From the NCBI GenBank assembly GCA_910586445.1, contig CAJUHV010000056.1:1-25958 (forward strand): DNA of 25,958 nt, in the 5' to 3' direction. Of this stretch, positions 8,739 to 16,507 are shown one piece after another; position 1 is the stretch's first letter, and every line of letters starts with the position of its first letter. The notes below the pieces were generated by a model that saw nothing but the letters and a program-made list of their open reading frames with translations, had not been told where the DNA came from and ran no database searches. This DNA is from an uncultured Eubacterium sp. (GTDB taxonomy: Bacteria > Bacillota > Clostridia > Lachnospirales > Lachnospiraceae). Position numbers and translations under genes: made by a program.

Positions 8739-8772
8739 CGCAAGAATAAAAGAAGGTGCAGGTGCTAAACAT

Positions 8773-10215
8773 ATGTATCAAATTAATTTTAACCAACCCA
8801 TCCATGTCCATTTTATTGGAATCGGCGGCATCAGCATGAGCGGGCTTGCCGAAATACTTTTAGAACAGAAGTTTGCCGTATCCGGATCAGATGCCAGCCA
8901 GTCCGATCTGACAGAACAATTGAAAAAATCCGGCGCTGTCATTTACTACGGACAGAGCGCAGATCATATTAAGCCGGAAACTGACCTGATTGTATATACA
9001 GCGGCTATCCACGATGACAATCCAGAATATCAGGCAGCAATAGCCTCCGGCATTCCTATGCTCAGCCGCGCCCAGCTGCTGGGGCAGATCATGAACAACT
9101 ACAGGCAGTCCTGCGCCATAGCCGGCACGCATGGCAAGACAACTACGACTTCCATGATCACCGAGATACTGCTTGCCGCAGAATCTGATCCTACTATTTC
9201 GATAGGCGGCATACTGCCTTCCATTCAGGGCAATATCCGCATCGGGCATTCCGAATATTTTGTCACCGAAGCATGTGAATATACGAACAGCTTTTTACAT
9301 TTTTATCCAAAATACAGTGTCATATTAAATATTGAAGAAGACCACCTTGATTTTTTTAAGGATCTGGATGATATCCGGCATTCTTTTTTAGAATTTGCAA
9401 AAAATACCTCCCCTGACGGCGCCATTATAGCAAACGGCGAAATCAAGAAGCTCAAAGACCTGCTGGAAGGCTTAGAGCCGGAAATAATTACATACGGCTT
9501 CGATTCTTCCTGCGACTTTTATCCACAGGATATTACTTACAATGAAAACGGCGCTGCCGCTTTTCGCCTTATGCACCGTGCAAAGCATGTTGATTTATCG
9601 CAGGAAGAAGGCAGCACGGCGAATTTTACTGCATATACTACACACGAAGAAATCTGTACCGTCAGCCTAGAGGTGCCCGGACAGCATAACATCAGCAATG
9701 CCCTGGCTGCCGCCGCTTTAGCAGTGCAGATGCAGATACCTGCCGCTGCAGTTGCCGCAGGACTTCATGCATTCCATGGAACAGACAGACGGTTCCAGTA
9801 CAAAGGGACATTTAAAGGCGTTACCGTCATTGATGACTATGCACACCACCCGACGGAAATAGCAGCCACGCTGCAGGCCGCTGCCAGATATCCGCACAAA
9901 CGCCTGATCTGTGTATTCCAGCCGCATACGTATACGCGGACAAAAGCATTTATGAAGGAATTCGCCGATACGTTAAGCGCTGCCGACATCGTAGTGCTGG
10001 CTGCCATCTATCCTGCCCGGGAGACTGATACACTTGGCATCAGCTCCGAACACATATTAACACTTTTGAAAGAACGCGGCACAGAATGCTGTTATTTTCC
10101 GTCATTCGAGGAGATCGAAAAATTTTTATTAGAAAAAACAATGAACGGCGACCTGTTGATAACTATGGGAGCCGGAGACATATTGAAAGTGGGCGAAACG
10201 CTTCTTAACCACTAG
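8773..10215 (+). CDS. murC: UDP-N-acetylmuramate--L-alanine ligase MurC
   Basis: MurC adds L-alanine to UDP-MurNAc with ATP, the first amino-acid step of the peptidoglycan stem peptide, in the cytoplasm. The 480-aa protein has the full Mur ligase layout: Rossmann-type N-terminal domain with GIGGISMSGLA (residues 16-26), ATP loop GTHGKTTTT (118-126), EACEY and the NIEEDHLD magnesium region, and a C-terminal domain beginning with DDYAHHPTEI. The length is normal for the family. The ATG at 8773 has AGGTG eight bases upstream. The TAG stop directly abuts the first DnaA box. The gene has its own promoter and a hairpin leader, and a weak terminator follows at 10250, so it may be monocistronic. Confidence 0.97.
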   Translation: MYQINFNQPIHVHFIGIGGISMSGLAEILLEQKFAVSGSDASQSDLTEQLKKSGAVIYYGQSADHIKPETDLIVYTAAIHDDNPEYQAAIASGIPMLSRAQLLGQIMNNYRQSCAIAGTHGKTTTTSMITEILLAAESDPTISIGGILPSIQGNIRIGHSEYFVTEACEYTNSFLHFYPKYSVILNIEEDHLDFFKDLDDIRHSFLEFAKNTSPDGAIIANGEIKKLKDLLEGLEPEIITYGFDSSCDFYPQDITYNENGAAAFRLMHRAKHVDLSQEEGSTANFTAYTTHEEICTVSLEVPGQHNISNALAAAALAVQMQIPAAAVAAGLHAFHGTDRRFQYKGTFKGVTVIDDYAHHPTEIAATLQAAARYPHKRLICVFQPHTYTRTKAFMKEFADTLSAADIVVLAAIYPARETDTLGISSEHILTLLKERGTECCYFPSFEEIEKFLLEKTMNGDLLITMGAGDILKVGETLLNH

Positions 10216-10233
10216 TTATCCACATTATCCACA
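10216..10233 (+). promoter_or_regulatory. Tandem pair of consensus DnaA boxes (left)
   Basis: Two perfect TTATCCACA boxes abut head to tail at 10216-10224 and 10225-10233, starting immediately after the murC stop codon. An identical pair lies 151 bp downstream. This is the DnaA consensus TTATNCACA; binding itself is inferred. Confidence 0.85.
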
Positions 10234-10249
10234 TTTAATTGTGTAAAAA

Positions 10250-10274
10250 CCACAGAATTGAATGTGGATTTTTT
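10250..10274 (+). terminator. Weak intrinsic terminator after murC
   Basis: CCACA (10250-10254) pairs with TGTGG (10263-10267), extended by A-rich and T-rich flanks, and a T-run (10269-10274) follows. The stem is short and an additional degenerate DnaA-like box on the minus strand (TGTGGATTT, 10263-10271) overlaps it. Confidence 0.45.
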
Positions 10275-10357
10275 ATGTCTTCACAAAATACTTAAATATT
10301 TTCGAAACCATTTTACTTTCTGGCACTCCGCACAATAATATAATTTTAACTTCATCC

Positions 10358-10384
10358 TTTTCCACGTTATCCACATTATCCACA
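10358..10384 (+). promoter_or_regulatory. Tandem DnaA boxes (right), two consensus and one degenerate
   Basis: Perfect TTATCCACA boxes at 10367-10375 and 10376-10384 repeat the left pair exactly. The preceding nine bases (TTTTCCACG, 10358-10366) form a third, degenerate unit in phase. The pair lies about 70 bp upstream of the -10 of the dnaD-family gene. Between the two pairs is an AT-rich stretch without a gene. Confidence 0.85.
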
Positions 10385-10451
10385 CATAAAGAAACCCACT
10401 GATGTCACAAGAAGGCGGACAAAAATTGTACTTCTCAATTGGAAAATCCTG

Positions 10452-10460
10452 TGCTATAAT
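10452..10460 (+). promoter_or_regulatory. Extended -10 promoter of the dnaD-family gene
   Basis: TGCTATAAT is a complete extended -10 motif. No good -35 sits at the expected distance, as is common for extended -10 promoters. The start codon follows 26 bp later, behind an AGAGAGGAG ribosome binding site. Confidence 0.6.
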
Positions 10461-10485
10461 CTGTGCAGTGAGAGAGGAGACGCAT

Positions 10486-11610
10486 ATGGCTGATATATTA
10501 TTACGACGTGACAGCAAGCTTGCTGCCACATACATACCAAACACTTTTATCGATGAATATATGACACATGCTGACGGAGAATTTGTAAAAATTTATCTGT
10601 ATCTCCTCCGCTGCATGAACAATCCGGGCTGCACATTTTCCATATCAGATATTGCAGACAAATTTGACCATACGGAAAAGGACGTCATACGCGCACTGCG
10701 TTATTGGGAAAAAATGCATCTGCTGTGCCTGGAATTTGACAGCCAGAAGGAACTGACCGGAATATGCCTGTCAGACTACACCTCGGCTGCCCCGGCCTCA
10801 GCTGCGGCCATGCCTGCTGCGGCCAGAAGCTCATCTAACTGCCTGACAGCTGCAGGCCCTAAGGATGAAGAAAAAGAAGAGGCTAAGGCACTGTCCATGC
10901 CGGACATCCCGGAACGCATGGAATATACCAGGCAGGAGCTGGCACATTTTGATGAAGATGAGACTGCAAAAGAACTGCTGTTTGTAGCCGAGCGTTATCT
11001 CGGCCATCCACTGAACTATACGGAGCTTCAGACTATTTTATACTGGCTGGACAAACTGCATCTGTCCCAGGATATGATCGATTACCTGATCGAACAATGC
11101 GTGGCAAAAAATCATGCCAATATATGGTATATGAACAGCATTGCAATTTCCTGGGCCAAAAAAGGAATCCATACACTGTGTGAAGCAAAACAGGAGGCTG
11201 CCGTACACAGCAATGTCGTTTACTGCGTCATAAAGGCTTTTGGCATTTTTGACCGCAGCCTTGGCAGCGGTGAGATGGAATATATCCAGAGGTGGTCTGA
11301 TGAGATGGGCTTTTCGGATGAGATCATAACACTAGCATGCCAGAAGTCGCTTATGCACACACATAAGGCCAGCTTCAGCTATGCAAACAGTATTTTAACA
11401 AACTGGCAGAAGCAGAATGTACGTACGTTAAACGATATTGAGCTGCTTGATGCCCAGTATCAGGAAAAAAAGGCGAGGCAGGTATCCGCCGGCAAGACCG
11501 CGTCGGCACGTACTGCAAAAGGCACGTTGGCAAATGGGTTTGCAAACTTTACGCAGAGAACCTATAATTATGAAGAGCTTGAACGTGAACTGCTCTCCCA
11601 AGTCAGATAA
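10486..11610 (+). CDS. DnaD-domain replication initiation protein
   Basis: DnaD/DnaB-family proteins remodel DNA at origins and restart sites and help load the replicative helicase in Firmicutes. The 374-aa product has an N-terminal winged-helix-like region (residues 1-95). An Ala-rich then acidic linker (about 97-145) follows, then two apparently tandem DnaD-type helical modules (about 150-225 and 240-320), each with the pattern ending in W-x3-G/N-I/V-x-T. The tail is basic and flexible. The frame is open back to 10402, but the ATG at 10486 is preceded by a strong ribosome binding site and gives the family start. It lies 14 bp upstream of the helicase-loader gene and almost certainly forms an operon with it. 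DnaA boxes upstream suggest DnaA-dependent expression. Confidence 0.88.
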   Translation: MADILLRRDSKLAATYIPNTFIDEYMTHADGEFVKIYLYLLRCMNNPGCTFSISDIADKFDHTEKDVIRALRYWEKMHLLCLEFDSQKELTGICLSDYTSAAPASAAAMPAAARSSSNCLTAAGPKDEEKEEAKALSMPDIPERMEYTRQELAHFDEDETAKELLFVAERYLGHPLNYTELQTILYWLDKLHLSQDMIDYLIEQCVAKNHANIWYMNSIAISWAKKGIHTLCEAKQEAAVHSNVVYCVIKAFGIFDRSLGSGEMEYIQRWSDEMGFSDEIITLACQKSLMHTHKASFSYANSILTNWQKQNVRTLNDIELLDAQYQEKKARQVSAGKTASARTAKGTLANGFANFTQRTYNYEELERELLSQVR

Positions 11611-11624
11611 CGGGGTATTATGCT

Positions 11625-12629
11625 ATGTCTTTATCAAATTCACAATACGACGAACTCCTGCGCAGATACGATGCCAGACAGCTGTACAACCAGCATATCC
11701 AGCTGGACCGCAGAAACAGACTGTACCGTGCATACCCGCGCTTAAAAGAGCTGGAGGAGCTGACTGCCTCTGCCAGCGTCCGGCAGGCAAAAAAACTGCT
11801 GGAAGGCGATGACCAAGCACTGTCGCAGCTCAGACAGGAATTAGACTCTTACCGTATGCAGCGTAAAGCGATACTGGCCGAGGCCGATATCGACGAGCAT
11901 TATTTTGAACCGCCGTACGCCTGTCCTGACTGCCGGGACACCGGATATATCGGCGCAAAACGCTGCCATTGTTTTAAACAGGCAGTCATTGACCTGGTTT
12001 ATACACAGTCGAACATAAAAGCTATTTTAAACAAGGAAAATTTCAAATGCTATTCCTTTGATTATTATTCCAGCACAGAAAAAAATCCTGCAACCGGACT
12101 TACACATAGGGAAACGGCACAGATTGCTGTCAAGGATTCTCTGGTCTTTATTAAAAACTTTGATATAGAATTTGGCAACCTGTTTTTATACGGGGATACA
12201 GGTACCGGCAAAACCTTTTTATCAAACTGTATCGCAAAGGAGCTTTTAGACAGCGGACATTCTGTTATTTATTTTACCGCATTCCAGCTGTTTGACATAT
12301 TGGAAAAAAACAAGTTTCATAAAGACACTGCCGCTGCCGCTTCGCTGCAGAATATATTTGACTGTGACCTTTTAATTATTGATGACCTGGGGACGGAAGT
12401 CCCGAATACTTTTACAGTATCGCAGCTGTTTTTATGTATCAACGAGCGGATACTGCGTAAAAACTCGACGATTATATCTACCAATTTAAACATAGACCAG
12501 CTTAGTGCGATTTATTCAGAAAGAATCTTATCCCGCATTATGAGCAGTTATCAGATGATAAAACTTTTTGGCGATGATATCCGCCTGCAGAAGAAAAAAT
12601 TGCATTTATCCGGCTATAAATCTACCTGA
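11625..12629 (+). CDS. DnaC/DnaI-type helicase-loader ATPase
   Basis: This is an AAA+ ATP-binding protein of the DnaC/DnaI group, which loads the replicative helicase at the origin. The 334-aa protein has an N-terminal helical region, a likely zinc cluster (C100, C103, C114, C116 in CPDC and CHC), Walker A GDTGTGKT (190-197), Walker B LLIIDD (249-254) and sensor-1 STN (285-287). The zinc-binding N-terminal region is typical of the DnaI group, which binds the helicase. It follows the DnaD-domain gene by 14 bp, and the pairing of the two supports the assignment. prs follows 33 bp later with its own GGAGG site and no terminator between. Related IstB transposition ATPases share the core fold, but no transposase is nearby. 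Confidence 0.9.
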   Translation: MSLSNSQYDELLRRYDARQLYNQHIQLDRRNRLYRAYPRLKELEELTASASVRQAKKLLEGDDQALSQLRQELDSYRMQRKAILAEADIDEHYFEPPYACPDCRDTGYIGAKRCHCFKQAVIDLVYTQSNIKAILNKENFKCYSFDYYSSTEKNPATGLTHRETAQIAVKDSLVFIKNFDIEFGNLFLYGDTGTGKTFLSNCIAKELLDSGHSVIYFTAFQLFDILEKNKFHKDTAAAASLQNIFDCDLLIIDDLGTEVPNTFTVSQLFLCINERILRKNSTIISTNLNIDQLSAIYSERILSRIMSSYQMIKLFGDDIRLQKKKLHLSGYKST

Positions 12630-12662
12630 TTATAAAAAATAATATAAACGGAGGACTATACT

Positions 12663-13841
12663 ATGCATTACGATGACCGCATGTTAGAAAGCATTCCTGT
12701 AGGAGTACTTGGACTGATTCCGATGTCAAACTGCTCAGCTCTGGGAGAAAAAGTCAACCAGTATCTGGTGAAATGGCGTCATGAACGCCAGTCCGACCAC
12801 AAAACTACAATCGCTTTCCGGGGATTTGAGCGCGACACTTATATTGTCAATGCACAGACACCTCGATTTGGCACAGGCGAGGCCAAAGGCCTGATCAAAG
12901 AATCTATCCGCGGCTATGACCTTTACATTTTGGTGGATGTTACAAACCATCAGGAAACATACACGGTCTGCGGACAGCCGAACCACAAATCGCCGGATGA
13001 TCATTTTGCTGACTTAAAACGCATTATTGCTGCCTCAGGCGGCAAAGCCCGCCGCATTACCGTAATTATGACATTTTTATACGAAAGCCGCCAGCACAGG
13101 CGGGCCGGCCGCGAATCCATGGACTGTGCCATGGCATTACAGGAGCTGACAAACATGGGGGTTGACAATATCATTACGTTTGACGCACATGATCCCCGTG
13201 TACAGAACGCAATCCCGTTATCCGGCTTTGAAACGGTACAGCCTTCGTACCAGTTTATAAAAAGCTTGTGCGCAAACATACCTGACCTAAAATTTGATTC
13301 TGACCATATGATGATGATCAGCCCGGATGAAGGCGCTACCGACCGTGCCGTATATCTGGCCAGCGTGCTCGGCATCAATATCGGCATGTTTTACAAACGC
13401 CGCGACTACAGCCGCATTGTCGATGGTCGCAACCCAATCATTGCCCATGAGTTTCTGGGTGCTTCAGTGGAAGATAAGGATGTCATGATTATTGATGATA
13501 TGATTTCTTCCGGCGACAGCATGATCGATGTAGCGACGGAGCTTAAAAAACGCAAGGCAAAACGTATTTTTGTATTGTCTACCTTCGGCTTATTTACAAA
13601 CGGCCTGGACAAGTTTGACAAGGCTGTAGAAGACGGCATTATATACCGCGTCATTACGACCAATTTAATCTATCAGTCACCAGAGCTTCTGGCAAAGCCG
13701 TATTACATCAATTGTGATATGAGCAAATATATTGCCTATATCGTAGATACCTTAAATCATGATGCTTCGATCAGCGATCTGCTGAATCCTTATGACAGGA
13801 TCAAGCGTCTTGTTACAAAATATCAAAACGGAGAGCTTTAA
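12663..13841 (+). CDS. prs: Ribose-phosphate pyrophosphokinase (PRPP synthetase), long divergent form
   Basis: The enzyme makes PRPP from ribose-5-phosphate and ATP for purine, pyrimidine, His, Trp and NAD synthesis. The 392-aa product is longer than the usual ~315 aa. Recognisable parts are the flexible ATP loop (SRQHRRAGRES, 142-152), the FDAHDP metal motif (173-178), and the PRPP-binding loop DVMIIDDMISSGDS (273-286), which replaces the more common DDxxDTAGT form. About 60 extra residues at the C-terminus and a changed N-terminus set it apart from the classical enzyme. It is probably the last gene of the dnaD operon. A GGAGGA site precedes the ATG and a palindromic element follows the stop. 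Assignment to the PRPP synthetase family is strong; kinetics and allostery cannot be read here. Confidence 0.87.
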   Translation: MHYDDRMLESIPVGVLGLIPMSNCSALGEKVNQYLVKWRHERQSDHKTTIAFRGFERDTYIVNAQTPRFGTGEAKGLIKESIRGYDLYILVDVTNHQETYTVCGQPNHKSPDDHFADLKRIIAASGGKARRITVIMTFLYESRQHRRAGRESMDCAMALQELTNMGVDNIITFDAHDPRVQNAIPLSGFETVQPSYQFIKSLCANIPDLKFDSDHMMMISPDEGATDRAVYLASVLGINIGMFYKRRDYSRIVDGRNPIIAHEFLGASVEDKDVMIIDDMISSGDSMIDVATELKKRKAKRIFVLSTFGLFTNGLDKFDKAVEDGIIYRVITTNLIYQSPELLAKPYYINCDMSKYIAYIVDTLNHDASISDLLNPYDRIKRLVTKYQNGEL

Positions 13842-13851
13842 TCCTAAGCTG

Positions 13852-13934
13852 ATGGGGCTGCCGCACTAAGCAAAACATATACAAGATATAACGAACTATA
13901 TCTTGTATCATTTTTCTTAATGCGGCAGCCCCAT
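13852..13934. repeat. Palindromic repeat element, copy 1
   Basis: An 83-nt near-complete palindrome lies 11 bp after prs. The outer 14 bp (13852-13865 with 13921-13934) and inner 12 bp (13879-13890 with 13897-13908) are perfect, with a 6-nt loop. It shares the arm GGCTGYCGCACTAAG and ACATATACAAGAT with the element at 22577-22678. It separates the converging genes prs and the DUF6465-like gene and could act as a terminator, although the T-run is weak. Confidence 0.85.
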
Positions 13935-13999
13935 TTAGATACATTGTAGAAATGAATTTATAATACACTTTAGGAACCGTAGGAAAATTACTTAATATC

Positions 14000-14437
14000 T
14001 TAGAACAGATCTACTGCGCCTGTATATTTACCGTCATTAATAACATAATAAGCTTTAAACTCTTCTGGTTTGATATAGATCTGCAATGACTTAATGGATG
14101 ATGCTCTATGTCCGCTGGCAACAAATGCCGCCTTTACTTTATCGACTACTGCAGCTCCTGTGGCCTGCCGTCCCTGATATTCAACATACAGCTCCGGCTT
14201 CAGCTCCGGCTTATCTGCTTTCTTGGCTGCGGACTTTTTCGAAGCAGTTTTCTTTACTGCTTTTGCTTCATCCTTCCCGCCTTTTTTCTCAGCTGGTTTT
14301 GCTTCATCCTTTGCAGCTTTTTTTGCTGCTTCTGGTTTCACCTCTGCCGATACAGCTTCCTGCATACCTGCCTCATCGGCTCCGTTTACTTCCGCCATAG
14401 TATTTGCTTCTTTGTCTGTACTACTCTTTGAGCTCAT
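14000..14437 (-). CDS. DUF6465-like protein with Ala/Lys-rich linker
   Basis: No function is known to me. The 145-aa product has an acidic N-terminus, then an Ala/Lys/Glu-rich low-complexity stretch (residues 30-76) that resembles histone H1-like or ribosomal-protein tails. A compact C-terminal domain (about 80-145) follows, with ELYVEYQGRQ, SLQIYIKPEE and AYYVINDGKYTG. The C-terminal domain resembles the DUF6465 family that I associate with Lachnospiraceae. There is no signal peptide or membrane segment, so it is probably cytoplasmic. An AGGAGG site eight bases upstream supports the ATG at 14437. It starts 19 bp after the HPr-like gene and is likely cotranscribed with it. Nucleic-acid binding through the basic tract is a guess. 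Confidence 0.75.
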   Translation of the reverse strand: MSSKSSTDKEANTMAEVNGADEAGMQEAVSAEVKPEAAKKAAKDEAKPAEKKGGKDEAKAVKKTASKKSAAKKADKPELKPELYVEYQGRQATGAAVVDKVKAAFVASGHRASSIKSLQIYIKPEEFKAYYVINDGKYTGAVDLF

Positions 14438-14456
14438 CTCCTAGACCTCCTAAAAT

Positions 14457-14711
14457 CTACTCACATACTAAAAACTTTTCCATTGCTAACAAAGCTTCTT
14501 TCTCATCGTTGCCTTCTGTAATAATGTTAACACTCATTCCCTTGCATGGATTAAATGCCATAATTCCCATAATGCTCTTTGCATTGATCTTACGATTTTC
14601 ATTTACAAACGTAATATTACTGTCAAACTGACAAGCTACCTGAACAAGCTCTGCAATTGGGTTTTGGTGACCTTTTGCTACATTTGATACTATAATCTGC
14701 TTATTACTCAT
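14457..14711 (-). CDS. HPr-family phosphocarrier-like protein with altered active site
   Basis: HPr carries phosphate from Enzyme I to sugar PTS permeases through His15, and in Gram-positives signals catabolite repression through Ser46. With the ATG at 14711 (AAGGAAG eight bases upstream) the 84-aa product aligns with HPr without gaps up to the Ser46 loop: H15 lies in GHQNPIA and S46 in KSIMGIM. The usual GxHARPA active site is changed: Ala16 is Gln and Arg17 is Asn, while Pro18 is kept. The protein may be a poor phosphocarrier but still a target of HPr kinase, like a partial analogue of Crh. It is monocistronic or paired with the DUF6465-like gene, away from ptsI. A GTG at 14720 is a less likely start. 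Confidence 0.85.
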   Translation of the reverse strand: MSNKQIIVSNVAKGHQNPIAELVQVACQFDSNITFVNENRKINAKSIMGIMAFNPCKGMSVNIITEGNDEKEALLAMEKFLVCE

Positions 14712-14759
14712 AATACCCACTTCCTTAGAATCTGTTTAGAATACACAAGTTCATCTCGT

Positions 14760-14788
14760 AATATAGTCTATAAATCAAGCATTTGCAA
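14760..14788 (-). promoter_or_regulatory. Promoter of the HPr-like gene
   Basis: On the minus strand TTGCAA (14783-14788) and TATATT (14760-14765) are separated by 17 bp. The start codon of the HPr-like gene follows about 50 bp downstream. The rest of the gap to 14913 is AT-rich with no gene or clear terminator. Confidence 0.6.
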
Positions 14789-14913
14789 GTGTTTTTTAAA
14801 TTTCTGTTAAATTCATACGAATGACCTATAAAACATTACAAAAATTTATGCATATTGCAGTGTATGTTATGTTGTTCCAAAATACAAGAAATATTTACGA
14901 TTCCTACTATGTC

Positions 14914-16314
14914 CTAGCCGCGTGCGCGCCTTAATTCTGCTTGAAATTTTTCTACATCTTTTGCTATTTCCCCGCTCAATGCCAGCATGCAGATCAGGTT
15001 CGGCACTGCCATTAATGCATTTGCAATATCCGAAAAGCTCCATGCTATAGAAAGCGTCGTAGTCGCTCCTACAAAGACAACGAGCGAAAAAGCAATACGA
15101 TAGACCATATTATATTTATGTGTTCCCAACAGATACTCAACCGCCTTTTCTCCATGGTATTCCCATCCAAGTATGGTAGAAAAGGCAAATAAAGCGATGC
15201 CTATAGTAACCATCCATCCGCCCGCCGGCCCCAATACCGTTTTAAATGCTTCAATCGTAAGAGCCGAGCCTTCTATGGCCTTGCCGGACGCATCTGTAAT
15301 GCCCAGCACGCCGGATGAGGCTATGCACAGTCCTGTGATCGTGCACACCACAAGCGTATCCCAGAAAGTGCCTGTCATATTGATATAAGCCTGCCGCACC
15401 GGACTGTCCGTAACCGCTGAGGCTGCCGTAATCGCAGCAGAACCCATGCCTGCCTCGTTCGAAAACATGCCGCGTGCCACACCATAACGCATGCCGCTCA
15501 TCATTGAGGCCACGATCGTACCCCCGACACCGCCTGCCACTGCCCTGACAGAAAATGCCATTTTAAAAATCTCAGCTACGCCGGACGGCACATTCTCTAT
15601 ATTGCCCGCAATTACAATCAATCCGCCGATTACATAAAAAACTGCCATACAGGGAACTACGATGGAAGATACTTTGGAGATGGATTTAATGCCGCCGACA
15701 ATAATGCACAATGATAATACCATAATTACAGCTCCGGTAATCTGCGGCGAAACATTAAAAGTCTTATTCATCGCTTCAGAAATAGAATTTGCCTGCGTCA
15801 GATTTCCAATACCAAATGACGCAATTACAGCAAACAACGCAAACAGCCATCCTAATACTGCTCCGGCCGTTTTATTTTTTAACGCTTTTCTCATTGTATA
15901 CATGGGACCACCAGACATTTCGCCCTGATCGTTTACCTCGCGGTATTTTATCGCAAGCATACATTCACTGAACTTTGATGAGAGTCCGAAGCATGCAGAT
16001 ATCCACATCCACACCAGTGCACCGGCTCCGCCGGATACCATAGCCGTCGCAACGCCTATAATGTTTCCAGTGCCGATTGTAGCTGCCAGTGCCGTTGTAA
16101 GCGCTGCAAACGGTGATACGTCGCCTTCCCCTCGGCCCTTGGTCCTTGCCTCCCTGCTCAGGGTGATTTTTACTGCATAGGGCAGATTTCTCCATGTATA
16201 AAACTTCAGCCGAAATGTCAGAAAAATTCCTGTACCTACCAGAAATACCAACATTACCGGACCCCATACAAAATCATCAATATTTTTTAAGACCTCTTCC
16301 AAAGCCTTTACCAT
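14914..16314 (-). CDS. AgcS-type sodium:amino-acid (alanine/glycine) symporter
   Basis: AgcS proteins import small neutral amino acids such as alanine or glycine with sodium across the cytoplasmic membrane. The 466-aa protein has about ten or more hydrophobic segments and the family's conserved blocks: the DSPF-like region SPFAALTTALAATIGTGN (67-84), GMFSNEAGMGSA near 282-293 and the TDSPVRQAY loop. The length is typical of the family. The frame is open to 16362, but the ATG at 16314 follows GGAGGAG at seven bases and starts the usual KALEEVLKNIDDFVWGP N-terminus. It is transcribed alone between the HPr-like gene and the 837-aa gene, whose terminator lies upstream. The exact amino acid carried cannot be told from sequence. 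Confidence 0.93.
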   Translation of the reverse strand: MVKALEEVLKNIDDFVWGPVMLVFLVGTGIFLTFRLKFYTWRNLPYAVKITLSREARTKGRGEGDVSPFAALTTALAATIGTGNIIGVATAMVSGGAGALVWMWISACFGLSSKFSECMLAIKYREVNDQGEMSGGPMYTMRKALKNKTAGAVLGWLFALFAVIASFGIGNLTQANSISEAMNKTFNVSPQITGAVIMVLSLCIIVGGIKSISKVSSIVVPCMAVFYVIGGLIVIAGNIENVPSGVAEIFKMAFSVRAVAGGVGGTIVASMMSGMRYGVARGMFSNEAGMGSAAITAASAVTDSPVRQAYINMTGTFWDTLVVCTITGLCIASSGVLGITDASGKAIEGSALTIEAFKTVLGPAGGWMVTIGIALFAFSTILGWEYHGEKAVEYLLGTHKYNMVYRIAFSLVVFVGATTTLSIAWSFSDIANALMAVPNLICMLALSGEIAKDVEKFQAELRRARG

Positions 16315-16421
16315 ACATGATCTCCTCCCTTCCCCGTTATTACCGCCTGTCACCAGAATCATGTCCCCATCTTAACACTATGCTGACTCCGATAAAATAT
16401 GCACGGATTATCGTTACAATT

Positions 16422-16449
16422 TATGTATACGTCCGCCTGCCTCTGTCAA
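16422..16449 (-). promoter_or_regulatory. Candidate promoter of the symporter gene
   Basis: A perfect TTGACA (16444-16449 on the minus strand) is followed by TACATA at 16 bp or TATACA at 14 bp. The -10 is poor, so this is tentative. It lies within the 312-bp gap between the symporter and the 837-aa gene, which otherwise holds only a terminator and AT-rich sequence. Confidence 0.35.
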
Positions 16450-16507
16450 AATATCCTATAAATTGGTGTATACTGCAACGAATGATACAGCAGCTTTTAT
16501 CGAAAAA

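Larger units (their letters stand above)
8463..8772. other. Divergent intergenic region between glgC and murC
   Basis: This 310-bp gap separates the divergent genes glgC and murC. It holds the glgC promoter with its palindrome, an AT-rich middle part with no readable gene, the murC promoter, and a GC-rich hairpin in the murC leader. No RNA gene was recognised. Confidence 0.7.

Noticed and set aside
10216..10384. The main chromosomal origin oriC
   Set aside because: No dnaA, dnaN or other usual oriC neighbours are present; the boxes are better treated as a secondary or regulatory DnaA site.
10281..10544. An 87-codon minus-strand frame across the DnaA-box region
   Set aside because: It overlaps the start of the dnaD-family gene and its promoter, has no family likeness and no convincing ribosome binding site.
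11625..12629. IstB-type transposition ATPase
   Set aside because: The zinc-cluster N-terminus and the adjacent DnaD-domain gene favour a helicase loader; there is no istA-like transposase or terminal repeat nearby.
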